Below the pieces are notes generated by a model, which was not told the origin of the DNA, searched no databases, and saw only the letters and a list, made by a program, of their open reading frames with translations. From contig JAZRQH010000057.1 of assembly GCA_045649645.1 (NCBI GenBank), positions 1-16,926 on the forward strand: a DNA stretch of 16,926 nucleotides, written 5' to 3'. A program made the position numbers and the translations under genes. The stretch comes from RGIG7300 sp045649645 (lineage in GTDB: Bacteria; Bacillota; Clostridia; Oscillospirales; CAG-272). Positions 8,168 to 15,157 of this stretch are shown in pieces (the first letter of the stretch is position 1; each line of letters opens with the position of its first letter).

Positions 8168-9294
8168 TTATTACAGACGTAGAAGTACTGGTTGTTAAGC
8201 AGCCCGAGATTAAAATGATTGGCGACGGTAGCCAGGATACCGCCGTTGTAAGAGTTACCACAGACACAGGAATTCAGGGTATCGGTGAGATCGACTCCTC
8301 TCCCTATATCATGAAGGCTATCGTTGAGTCTCCTGCTTCCCACGAGGTTTGCAGAGGTCTTCGCGATGCAGTTATAGGCATGGATCCCTTTGACGTAGAG
8401 GTGATCTGGCAGAAGATGTATAACTACAGCTACTATTACGGCAGACGTTCTGCCGCTATCCACGCAATGTCGGGTATCGACATCGCTATCTGGGATATCA
8501 TCGGTAAGGCACTTGGTAAGCCTGTACATAAGCTTATCGGCGGTGCTTTCCGTAACAAGATCAAGGCATACTGCTCCATCCTTATGCCCGAGACCGAGGA
8601 GGAGATCGCAAAGATCTGCGAGACCTACCTTCCCATGGGCTTCACAGGAATCAAGTGGGGCTGGGGTGCTCTTGGCCGCGACGATGACAAGGACCTTGAG
8701 CTTGTTCGCCTCTGCCGTAAGCATATGGGCGACAAGGCTAAGCTTATGATCGACATCGGTATGAGATGGACCGAGTACAAGCAGGCGGTAAGACTCTGTA
8801 ACAAGTTCAGCGAATATGACGTTCATTGGGTAGAGGAGCCCTTCCTTCCCGATGCGGTTGATTTCTATAAGAGACTGACACAGGACGTAAGCTGTGTAAA
8901 CATCTCCGCAGGTGAGGAGCTCGGTACAATGTACGAGTTCAACGAGCTTATCAACGGCTGTAACATCGATATCATTCAGCCCGATATGAGCCGTTGCGGC
9001 GGTATTACCGTTGCCAAGAAGGTTATGGATATGGCTATGCTCAAGGGTATTCCCATGATCCCCCACGCCTTCAAGACAGGTATCCTTATGTCCGCATCCC
9101 TCCAGCTTATCGCGGCTACTCCCAACTCTCCCTTCCTTGAGTACTGCAGCCAGGAGACCGTGCTTTCCAAGAACCTGGTTAAGCATCACTTCCAGATCGA
9201 CTCCGAGGGTTACGTAAACATTCCCGACGTTCCCGGCCTTGGCGTTGAAATCGACGAAGAGGTTGCAGAGAGATATACCGTTAAGGTTTGGTAA
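8164..9294 (+). CDS. Mandelate racemase/muconate lactonizing enzyme family sugar-acid dehydratase
   Basis: 376 residues, full length for the enolase superfamily. The N-terminal capping domain (about 1-125) precedes the barrel. Metal ligands are D197 (LMIDIG), E224 (WVEEPF) and E251 (SAGEEL). D274 (QPDMSRCGG) and H301 (IPHAF) form the Asp-His dyad that acts as acid/base in acid-sugar dehydratases. The second-strand motif is K164-W-G166, so the second Lys of the classical KxK pair is absent. Expected reaction: dehydration of an aldonic or uronic-type acid to the 2-keto-3-deoxy acid, in the cytoplasm. The next gene, a DHDPS-family aldolase, fits as the following step. The exact sugar (galactonate, rhamnonate, fuconate and so on) cannot be read from the sequence. 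It starts inside the stop of the dehydrogenase gene. Confidence 0.88.
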   Translation: MIITDVEVLVVKQPEIKMIGDGSQDTAVVRVTTDTGIQGIGEIDSSPYIMKAIVESPASHEVCRGLRDAVIGMDPFDVEVIWQKMYNYSYYYGRRSAAIHAMSGIDIAIWDIIGKALGKPVHKLIGGAFRNKIKAYCSILMPETEEEIAKICETYLPMGFTGIKWGWGALGRDDDKDLELVRLCRKHMGDKAKLMIDIGMRWTEYKQAVRLCNKFSEYDVHWVEEPFLPDAVDFYKRLTQDVSCVNISAGEELGTMYEFNELINGCNIDIIQPDMSRCGGITVAKKVMDMAMLKGIPMIPHAFKTGILMSASLQLIAATPNSPFLEYCSQETVLSKNLVKHHFQIDSEGYVNIPDVPGLGVEIDEEVAERYTVKVW

Positions 9295-9360
9295 TTAAAG
9301 AAGATTTCCGCACTTATGTGCGGAAATCCACATTTAATTACGCATTACGCATTACGAATT
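9293..9360 (+). repeat. Intergenic hairpin/heptamer repeat element, copy 1
   Basis: The element starts in the dehydratase stop codon. AATTAAA (9293-9299) is mirrored by TTTAATT (9333-9339). Between them is a perfect 11-bp stem (9303-9313 with 9318-9328) with loop TTAT. After it come three 7-bp units, ACGCATT twice and then ACGAATT (9340-9360). No T-run follows, so it is not a standard terminator. The heptamer is the reverse complement of units in the copies at 11391 and 15156. Confidence 0.7.
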
Positions 9361-9381
9361 GAAATCGAAAGGATTTTAATA

Positions 9382-10293
9382 ATGGATAAATATTTTATTC
9401 CCAAGGGTCCCTACGCCGTACTTATGACCCCCTTTAAGTATGACGGATCTATCGACTGGGAAGCATACGAGGCAGAGGTAGAGTTTCTCTGTAAGAGCCC
9501 TATAACGGGAATCTTCCCCTGTGCTACCACAGGCGAGTTCGTGCATATGTCTCCCGAAGAGAATATGAAGCTTATTGAGGTATGTGCAAGGGTAAATAAC
9601 GGCAGAAAGCGCATTGCCGCAGGTGCCTGCGCTACCAATCTTGATACAGTAGAGCTCTATGCCCGCCATGCGGAAAAGTGCGGCTGTGACTGTATCGTTG
9701 TATGCGTACCCTATTATATAACCCTTCCCCAGCTTGAGGTTGAGGAGTTCTTTGTGCGTCTTTCCAAGAGAATTCCCGATATCAATATTATGCTTTATAA
9801 TATTCCTATGTTTACAGGTGAGATCTCTATTCCTACCTACGAAAGACTGCTTCAGTGCGAGAATATCATCGGTATCAAGGATTCCTGCCAGAACCTTAAG
9901 CGTATCTCTCACCTTGTTGACATCAAGGACGAGATCAGACCCGACTTTGCAGTATTCTGCGGAACAGACGATATGCTTGTTCCCGCTCTGCTTGCAGGAT
10001 GTACAGGTTCTATGACCGCAATGTCCGCTATCATTCCCGAAGTTAACGCCAAGATCTACGAGCTCTTTGAAAAGGGCGAGATCTTAGAAGCTCAGAAGCT
10101 CAACAAGGCATACCTGCCTTGTGTACGTCTCTGTGACAGCCTCACCTTCCCCGCAGGCTACAAGCTTGCCATAGAGAAGAGAGGTCTCGTTATGGGCAAC
10201 AAGCAGATAGTTGCAAACGAGGGCAGCTTTGTATACAAGGGCATAAACGAGCGCCTTGCAAAGGAAATGAAAAAATTGACAAGACTTGTATAA
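9382..10293 (+). CDS. DHDPS/N-acetylneuraminate lyase family aldolase, probable 2-keto-3-deoxy sugar-acid aldolase
   Basis: 303 residues from the ATG at 9382, which has AAAGGA (9368-9373) eight bases upstream. The ATG at 9316 would start inside the hairpin of the repeat and add a non-homologous leader, so it is rejected. Class I aldolase signatures are present: TTGE at 49-52, the catalytic Tyr139 (IMLYNIP) and the Schiff-base Lys166 (IIGIKDS), in a single TIM barrel. It sits directly after an acid-sugar dehydratase and far from lysine genes. Retro-aldol cleavage of a 2-keto-3-deoxy acid to pyruvate plus an aldehyde is therefore more likely than dihydrodipicolinate synthesis. Last gene of its operon. 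Confidence 0.88.
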   Translation: MDKYFIPKGPYAVLMTPFKYDGSIDWEAYEAEVEFLCKSPITGIFPCATTGEFVHMSPEENMKLIEVCARVNNGRKRIAAGACATNLDTVELYARHAEKCGCDCIVVCVPYYITLPQLEVEEFFVRLSKRIPDINIMLYNIPMFTGEISIPTYERLLQCENIIGIKDSCQNLKRISHLVDIKDEIRPDFAVFCGTDDMLVPALLAGCTGSMTAMSAIIPEVNAKIYELFEKGEILEAQKLNKAYLPCVRLCDSLTFPAGYKLAIEKRGLVMGNKQIVANEGSFVYKGINERLAKEMKKLTRLV

Positions 10294-10324
10294 GACACTC
10301 TTTAAGAGTGTCTTATACTTTTTT
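10290..10324 (+). terminator. Intrinsic terminator of the sugar-acid operon
   Basis: An 11-bp perfect stem (10290-10300 with 10306-10316) includes the aldolase stop codon in its 5' arm, has a 5-nt loop, and is followed by AC and a six-T run (10319-10324). It separates the catabolic operon from the ATP synthase promoter. Confidence 0.87.
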
Positions 10325-10344
10325 CATTTACTTTAATTTACCTA

Positions 10345-10372
10345 TTGAAAAAAGAAAAAATAAGAGTATAAT
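10345..10372 (+). promoter_or_regulatory. Sigma-A promoter of the ATP synthase operon
   Basis: TTGAAA (10345-10350) and an exact TATAAT (10367-10372) are separated by 16 bp in an A/T-rich stretch. Transcription should start close to 10379, only about 14 nt before the atpI start codon. No other promoter is evident downstream within the atp genes. Confidence 0.8.
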
Positions 10373-10379
10373 GGGACTT

Positions 10380-10394
10380 ATAGGACATTCCTAT
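10380..10394 (+). promoter_or_regulatory. Short hairpin over the atpI ribosome binding site and start codon
   Basis: ATAGGA (10380-10385) pairs perfectly with TCCTAT (10389-10394) around a 3-nt loop. The AGGA of the likely ribosome binding site and the first two bases of the ATG at 10393 lie in opposite arms. At the very 5' end of the transcript this could lower initiation at atpI. Stability is modest, so a role is only suggested. Confidence 0.4.
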
Positions 10395-10728
10395 GATAAA
10401 TAAAGAAGGTGATATTACGGATAATAATATTGTAGGTGCCGTTATCGCGTTTGTATTTGGCGCGGCGGTGGCATATCTTAACTACGCCGTCTCAAAATAT
10501 TTATTGAGGACGCGTCCCGATATGTACACAGGCGGACAGATAATACGCTCTGCCATACAGATAGGGTATCTGCTGATAATTTTTACTCTCGGCGGGTATA
10601 CTCCCTGGGACAAGACCTGGCTTCTTGTGGGCGGATGTCTGGGTATCACGATACCTATGTTTTATTTTACGGCTAAACTGGTAAAGCTCAACGATCAAAA
10701 GAAGGAGGATGACAAGGATGGGGCATGA
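10393..10728 (+). CDS. atpI: ATP synthase subunit I-like membrane protein (AtpI)
   Basis: 111 residues with three clear hydrophobic segments (about 13-34, 49-67 and 76-96) and a charged C-terminal tail, at the head of an F-type ATP synthase operon. Position, size and topology match the small AtpI-type proteins (ATP synthase I family), which help assemble the c-ring in some bacteria. Sequence in this family is poorly conserved, so the call leans on synteny. A weak AGGA lies seven bases before the ATG. The gene overlaps atpB by 11 nt and contains the atpB ribosome binding site. Confidence 0.75.
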   Translation: MINKEGDITDNNIVGAVIAFVFGAAVAYLNYAVSKYLLRTRPDMYTGGQIIRSAIQIGYLLIIFTLGGYTPWDKTWLLVGGCLGITIPMFYFTAKLVKLNDQKKEDDKDGA

Positions 10729-11392
10729 GTCTGAGGTAGTAATAAAACTGTTCGGATTTCTTGACGTCACGGGCGAGGTCGTGACCATGTGGATAATCCT
10801 TGCGCTTATGGCGATCGTCTCGCTTATAGTAAGACTGAATCTCAAGGAGCGCCCCGGTGTGTTCCAGAATATGATCGAGACGGGCGTTGAGTATCTTGAT
10901 AAATTCTATACCGAAAATTTAGGTAAGGAAAAGGCAAGAAAATATTTCGTGTTCCTTGCTACTCTGTTTACATTTATTATATTCTGTAACTATTCGGGTC
11001 TTATTCCCGGCGTGGGACTGACTCCCTACGCCAAGGCTCCCACCGCATCCCTATCGGTAACAGTGGGTCTGGGTCTTACGACCTTCGTATTCCTGCAGTA
11101 TGCGGGGCTCAGGATGGGCGCAAAGCATTATTTCAAGCGCTTTGTTTCCCCCATGTTCTTTATGTTCCCTCTGATACTGCTTGACGAATTCATCAAGCCC
11201 GCATCCCTTGCTCTTCGTATCTTCGGTAACGTATACGGCGAGGAAATGGTAACCGAACAGCTCTATCACATCTATCCCATAGGCGTGCCTGTGGTAATGA
11301 TGGTGCTTTCGATTCTTTTCTGTGCTTTGCAGGCACTGGTATTCTCAATGCTTACGGCTATTTATTTAGACGAAGTAACGGAATTAGAATAA
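10718..11392 (+). CDS. atpB: F-type ATP synthase subunit a
   Basis: 224 residues of the Fo proton-channel subunit. The key arginine is R167 in SLALRIFGN, matching the essential Arg of subunit a. Q205 in ALQALVFS matches the conserved Gln of the last helix. Five hydrophobic spans are visible (about 22-40, 76-95, 109-130, 143-160 and 188-216, the last extended). I start at 10718 because AAGGAGG (10702-10708) is nine bases upstream; the ATG at 10709 touches that site and is too close. Overlaps the atpI stop, which suggests coupling. Confidence 0.93.
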   Translation: MGHESEVVIKLFGFLDVTGEVVTMWIILALMAIVSLIVRLNLKERPGVFQNMIETGVEYLDKFYTENLGKEKARKYFVFLATLFTFIIFCNYSGLIPGVGLTPYAKAPTASLSVTVGLGLTTFVFLQYAGLRMGAKHYFKRFVSPMFFMFPLILLDEFIKPASLALRIFGNVYGEEMVTEQLYHIYPIGVPVVMMVLSILFCALQALVFSMLTAIYLDEVTELE

Positions 11393-11432
11393 TGCGTAAT
11401 TAAAGGAAGAAAACTGCAGAGCAGTTTTCTTC
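11391..11432 (+). repeat. Intergenic hairpin/heptamer repeat element, copy 2
   Basis: Begins in the atpB stop codon with AATGCGT (11391-11397) and AATTAAA (11398-11404). A perfect 12-bp stem follows (11406-11417 with 11421-11432) with a 3-nt loop. The left part matches copy 3 at 15183-15196. It lies just upstream of the strong atpE ribosome binding site AAGGAG (11453-11458) and is not followed by a T-run. Confidence 0.7.
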
Positions 11433-11466
11433 GGAAAAATAAGATTTTTATTAAGGAGATATAACA

Positions 11467-11694
11467 ATGACAAAAGGACTTATCGCAATCGCTGCGGCTC
11501 TTGCTATCGCAGTAAGTACTATCGCACCCGCTCTCGGACAGGGTAAGACCGCAAAGGCGGCTATGGAAGCTATTGCACGCCAGCCCGATTCCGCAAAGGA
11601 TATCAGATCCACTCTTATCATCGCTATGGCGCTTATGGAGGCTCTTACCATCTACGGTCTTCTTATCGCTTTCATGCTTCTCGGTAAGATCTAA
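11467..11694 (+). CDS. atpE: F-type ATP synthase subunit c
   Basis: 75 residues forming a two-helix hairpin with the polar loop ARQPD (37-41). The ion-binding carboxylate is E58 in MEALTIYGL, a segment identical to that of chloroplast and cyanobacterial c subunits. Q25 in GQG is also kept. The Ser/Thr that follow the Glu in Na+-binding c subunits are Ala59 and Leu60 here, so proton coupling is the better inference. The first helix reads A20-x-A22-x-G24-x-G26 where most c subunits have GxGxGxG, and earlier glycines are also Ala. AAGGAG (11453-11458) lies eight bases before the ATG. Confidence 0.94.
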   Translation: MTKGLIAIAAALAIAVSTIAPALGQGKTAKAAMEAIARQPDSAKDIRSTLIIAMALMEALTIYGLLIAFMLLGKI

Positions 11695-11699
11695 GAACG

Positions 11700-12119
11700 A
11701 TGACGATACAGATATCGGTAACTATATGGACCGTTATCTGCTTTATCCTTGCGATGCTTATACTCAACAATCTGCTCTTTAAGCCTATTCTGTCCGTAAT
11801 GGACAAGCGCCGTGAAAAGATAGCGGCGGCAAAGGGTAAAAAAGCAGAGCGTGAGAGCCTTATTGCCGAAAACGAAAAGCTGCTTGCCGAAAAGGCAGCA
11901 GAGCACAAGGCCAATGAGAAGAAGCTCATTAAGGAAAGAGTGGAGAAGGTCAGCTCTGACCGCAAAAAGGCTGTTGAGGCAGCCAAGGAGGTCAGACTTC
12001 GTAAACTGGACGAGGCCCGCGAGCGCACCGAAGCCGAGGAGAAGGAGATACTTTCAAAGTTAAGTGCTCACTCCGAGGAGCTGGCAGTAATGCTTGCGGA
12101 CAGAATCGTAAAAGGATAA
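11700..12119 (+). CDS. atpF: F-type ATP synthase subunit b
   Basis: 139 residues: one membrane helix at about 5-27, the typical LFKPILSVMDKRREKI connector, then a long, highly charged coiled coil to the end. This is the peripheral stalk of the ATP synthase. It is shorter than the usual 155-170 residues. It begins 5 bp after atpE with no good ribosome binding site, so it probably depends on coupling to atpE. A second b-type anchor is encoded at the start of the next gene, so the stalk is probably a heterodimer of two different b-type chains. Confidence 0.9.
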   Translation: MTIQISVTIWTVICFILAMLILNNLLFKPILSVMDKRREKIAAAKGKKAERESLIAENEKLLAEKAAEHKANEKKLIKERVEKVSSDRKKAVEAAKEVRLRKLDEARERTEAEEKEILSKLSAHSEELAVMLADRIVKG

Positions 12120-12122
12120 GCT

Positions 12123-14333
12123 ATGAAGATCCAATTTGTAATAATAAACTTTCTGATACTTGCGGCTATAATCCTTCTGTTTTTCGGTAAGAAGATCATT
12201 GCAATGTTCAGAGACCGCCGTCAGGCAATTATGCGTGACCTTGATGAGGCCGAGGAGCTTGATAAGCTGGGGCTTCCTGTATTTGAGGAGCCGACCTTTG
12301 AGCCTGACGTTGCCGAGGATACGGCAGAGCTCAGTGCGGCTAAAAAACAGACCGACGATAAGCTTGCAGACATACGCGCCTTCGGTGAGCGCGAGTGCAA
12401 GGAAATGCGCCGCCTGATGATTCAGAAAACAAGAAAAAAATTCTTTGAAACTCTCAGGACCTCCGTTGCCGAGGTCTTTGTCCGCGAGCCTTATCTTTCT
12501 CAGATTAGGGCAAAGGAAACAGAGCAGATCGATAAGATCCTGTCTATGATAAAGCTCACACCCGGCGATATGTCATATCTGCGCCGTCACGACGTGCTTT
12601 ACGTTACACTGACCTCTGCATACACCCTTGACGAGGCTCTCGTAAAGAAGGTGGACGAGGCTGCGACAGAGCTTGTGGGCGCTGTGAACGGTAAGATATC
12701 ACTCTGGGTACGCGAGGATCCTTCCCTTATAGGAGGACTTAGGCTCCGTATAGGTGATACCGTCTATGACGGCACCGTTCTTGACGAGATATACCATTAT
12801 CACAATAGGGTCAAGCAGGAGCCTGTTACAAGCGAGGATACCTACGAAGAGGTCTATGCCGCATTTGCAAGTGAGGCAAGGATCCACAATCCCGAGATCC
12901 GTACCTATCAGCTGGGTCGTGTTATCCAGATATCCGACGGTATATGCTGGATGGACGGTCTTGCCGACATTATGTACGGCGAGGTAGTTGAGTTTGACTG
13001 CGGTGAGCGCGGAATGGTGCTTGATATCCAGCCCGAGCGTATCGGTTGTGTCATCTTTGGTGAATATGAGCATATCGACAGCGGAAGCCCCGTTCGACGT
13101 GTAGGCAGGATCGCCTCGGTTCCCGTGGGCGAGGGACTCTTAGGCAGAGTTGTTGACCCCAGAGGCAACCCCGTTGACGGTGAGGGATATATCTATCACA
13201 ACGAAAAGAGACCCATCGAGTGTAAGGCACCCGGCATACTTGACCGTGCGGCGGTAGATAAGCCGCTTCATACCGGTATCAAGGCAATAGATGCTCTTGT
13301 TCCTATCGGTCGCGGTCAGCGTGAGCTGATTATCGGTGACAGACAGACAGGTAAGTCTGCTATCGCCGTTGACGCTATCATCAATCAGAAGGGCAAGGAC
13401 GTTATCTGTATTTACGTTGCCATAGGTCAGAAGGACACCACCATTGCCGATATCAAGGATAAGCTTACCAAGTACGGAGCTATGGAGTATACCACCATCG
13501 TTACCGCTCCCGCCTCCGGCTCTGCAGCCACACAGTATATAGCTCCCTTTGCGGGTACCGCTATGGCAGAATACTTTATGTATTCGGGCAGAGACGTGCT
13601 TATCATCTACGACGATCTTTCAAAGCACGCGGTTGCTTACCGTGAGCTTTCACTTCTTTTGCACCGTCCCTCAGGACGTGAGGCATACCCCGGAGATATA
13701 TTCTATCTCCATTCCAGACTTCTTGAGCGAAGCGCTCACCTGTCCCCCGAGCTTGGCGGCGGCTCTATAACCGCTCTGCCTATCATCGAGACCCTTGCAG
13801 GTGATATCTCCGCTTACATTCCCACAAACGTTATATCTATAACCGACGGTCAGATATTCCTTGAATCCGACCTCTTCCACGAGGGACAGAGACCCGCCAT
13901 CAACGTAGGTCTTTCGGTATCCCGTGTAGGCGGTGCGGCACAGACCAAGCTTATGAAGCAGATGGCAAGTAGCCTTCGTACCAAGCTTGCACAGTACCGT
14001 GAGCTTGCCGACTTTACACAGCTGGGCTCTGACGTGGACGAGACTACCCGCGCTACCCTTGATTCGGGCGCACGGCTTATGGAGGCTCTTAAGCAGAACA
14101 GATATCAGCCCTTACAGGACTGGCAGCAGGCACTTTTGCTTTTCGCTGTTTCCGAGGGCTTTGCGGCAGATACCCCCCTTGACCTTATGGACAGCTACGA
14201 AAAGGGTCTGTTCCCCTGGTTTGAATCTGAGCACGCCGATCTTTGCGCTAAACTCAAGACGGGAGCCAAGGCCGATGCCGAGCTTCTTTCCGAGCTGAGA
14301 TTTGCTCTCGGTGGCTATAAAGTGGGTGAATAA
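12123..14333 (+). CDS. atpA: Fused b-delta-alpha subunit of F-type ATP synthase
   Basis: 736 residues, about 235 longer than a normal alpha subunit. Residues 1-45 are a b-type anchor: one membrane helix (about 4-22), then FGKKIIAMFRDRRQAI. About 46-150 is a charged helical stalk. Residues 157-225 match the delta/OSCP C-terminal domain, with EDPSLIGGLRLRIGDTVYDG at 198-217. From about 240 to the end is a complete alpha: TYQLGRVIQISDGI near 261-274, Walker A GDRQTGKS 405-412, alpha-type GQKDTT 435-440, Walker B LIIYDD 493-498 and the arginine finger R601 in SVSRVGG. AAAGGA (12111-12116) supports the start. The frame is continuous, and no in-frame ATG, GTG or TTG lies between residues 221 and 276. 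b-delta fusion is known in mycobacteria; addition of alpha is unusual. No separate atpH is seen in the operon. Confidence 0.93.
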   Translation: MKIQFVIINFLILAAIILLFFGKKIIAMFRDRRQAIMRDLDEAEELDKLGLPVFEEPTFEPDVAEDTAELSAAKKQTDDKLADIRAFGERECKEMRRLMIQKTRKKFFETLRTSVAEVFVREPYLSQIRAKETEQIDKILSMIKLTPGDMSYLRRHDVLYVTLTSAYTLDEALVKKVDEAATELVGAVNGKISLWVREDPSLIGGLRLRIGDTVYDGTVLDEIYHYHNRVKQEPVTSEDTYEEVYAAFASEARIHNPEIRTYQLGRVIQISDGICWMDGLADIMYGEVVEFDCGERGMVLDIQPERIGCVIFGEYEHIDSGSPVRRVGRIASVPVGEGLLGRVVDPRGNPVDGEGYIYHNEKRPIECKAPGILDRAAVDKPLHTGIKAIDALVPIGRGQRELIIGDRQTGKSAIAVDAIINQKGKDVICIYVAIGQKDTTIADIKDKLTKYGAMEYTTIVTAPASGSAATQYIAPFAGTAMAEYFMYSGRDVLIIYDDLSKHAVAYRELSLLLHRPSGREAYPGDIFYLHSRLLERSAHLSPELGGGSITALPIIETLAGDISAYIPTNVISITDGQIFLESDLFHEGQRPAINVGLSVSRVGGAAQTKLMKQMASSLRTKLAQYRELADFTQLGSDVDETTRATLDSGARLMEALKQNRYQPLQDWQQALLLFAVSEGFAADTPLDLMDSYEKGLFPWFESEHADLCAKLKTGAKADAELLSELRFALGGYKVGE

Positions 14334-14335
14334 TC

Positions 14336-15157
14336 ATGCCCGCTATTCAGAATCTCAAAAAGCAGCTTCGCGGCATACGCTCCACACGTAAGCTGACCAA
14401 GGCAATGAAGACGGTATCCACCGTCAAGTTTTCAAAGCTGAATTCCATATATTCCGCATTCTCTCCCTACGGCAGAGAGTGTGAGAATATCTACGGTAAG
14501 TACGAGGCCAGCTTTGTAAACGTTCTTGCTGCTGCCGACCCCGATGCTCCCACCCTTGTGGTGGTCATGGCGGCAAACAAGGGAATGTGCGGCAGCTTTA
14601 ACTCCGAGCTTCTTAACTATGCAAACGGGCGTATCAGCGAAATGGACAACTACCTTCTTGTAACGGTAGGTAAGAAGGCGGCGAGCTTCTTTAACAAAAA
14701 GAATATTCCTATAGAAAAGGAATATATCTTCGACGACGTTCCCGATTACGACGAGGCAGGAATACTGCTTTCCGATATCGCTCTCTGGCGAAGCGAGGGT
14801 AAGGTGTCAAGAGTGCTTGTGATATATCAGAGGTACGTTAATATGATGCTCCAAAAGCCCTCTCAGACCGAGCTTTTTTCGGTAAAGAGAGCGGACGAGG
14901 AGGATTCAGGGTTGCTTCTTGCTCCCGACCGTGATACGGTGATATCAAGGACCGCAATGTCGGTCTTCGGATCTATGGTCTATCAGATCCTGCTCGAGAG
15001 CGCCATCGGTGCTCAGGCGGCGACCCTTATGACCATGCGTTCTGCCTTTGATACCGCAACCGAGTATTGCGAAAGACTTGAGGGCGAGATAAACCGACTC
15101 AGACAGAGTGCGGTCACCGCTGACGTTATAGAAACATCTGCGGAGGCAGACGTGTAA
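14336..15157 (+). CDS. atpG: F-type ATP synthase subunit gamma
   Basis: 273 residues, slightly short for the central rotor shaft. The N-terminal helix carries RKLTKAMKTVSTVKFSKL (18-35 approximately), the counterpart of the usual TKAMxMVAxxKxxxA. A Rossmann-like middle domain follows (about 70-190, with MAANKGMCGSFNS). The C-terminal helix contains LMTMRSAFDTATEY and INRLRQSAVTADVIE, matching the conserved MxxAxxNA and NRxRQAxIT segments. Start is 2 bp after the alpha stop. It is followed by a 135-bp intergenic stretch occupied by the third repeat element. Confidence 0.93.
   Translation: MPAIQNLKKQLRGIRSTRKLTKAMKTVSTVKFSKLNSIYSAFSPYGRECENIYGKYEASFVNVLAAADPDAPTLVVVMAANKGMCGSFNSELLNYANGRISEMDNYLLVTVGKKAASFFNKKNIPIEKEYIFDDVPDYDEAGILLSDIALWRSEGKVSRVLVIYQRYVNMMLQKPSQTELFSVKRADEEDSGLLLAPDRDTVISRTAMSVFGSMVYQILLESAIGAQAATLMTMRSAFDTATEYCERLEGEINRLRQSAVTADVIETSAEADV

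Noticed and set aside
8101..9189. Long - strand open frame of 362 codons across the dehydratase gene
   Set aside because: It is the antisense shadow of a clearly homologous, full-length dehydratase. It has no recognisable domain and no ribosome binding site worth noting.
9316..9381. Upstream start at 9316 for the aldolase
   Set aside because: It starts in the loop of the repeat hairpin, adds 22 residues with no family match and has no ribosome binding site. The ATG at 9382 has one.
12780..12900. Sequencing or assembly error creating the b-delta-alpha fusion
   Set aside because: The frame is continuous with consistent codon use through the junction. No remnant stop, ribosome binding site plus start, or frame change is visible at the delta/alpha border. 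Raw reads would still be needed to exclude it fully.
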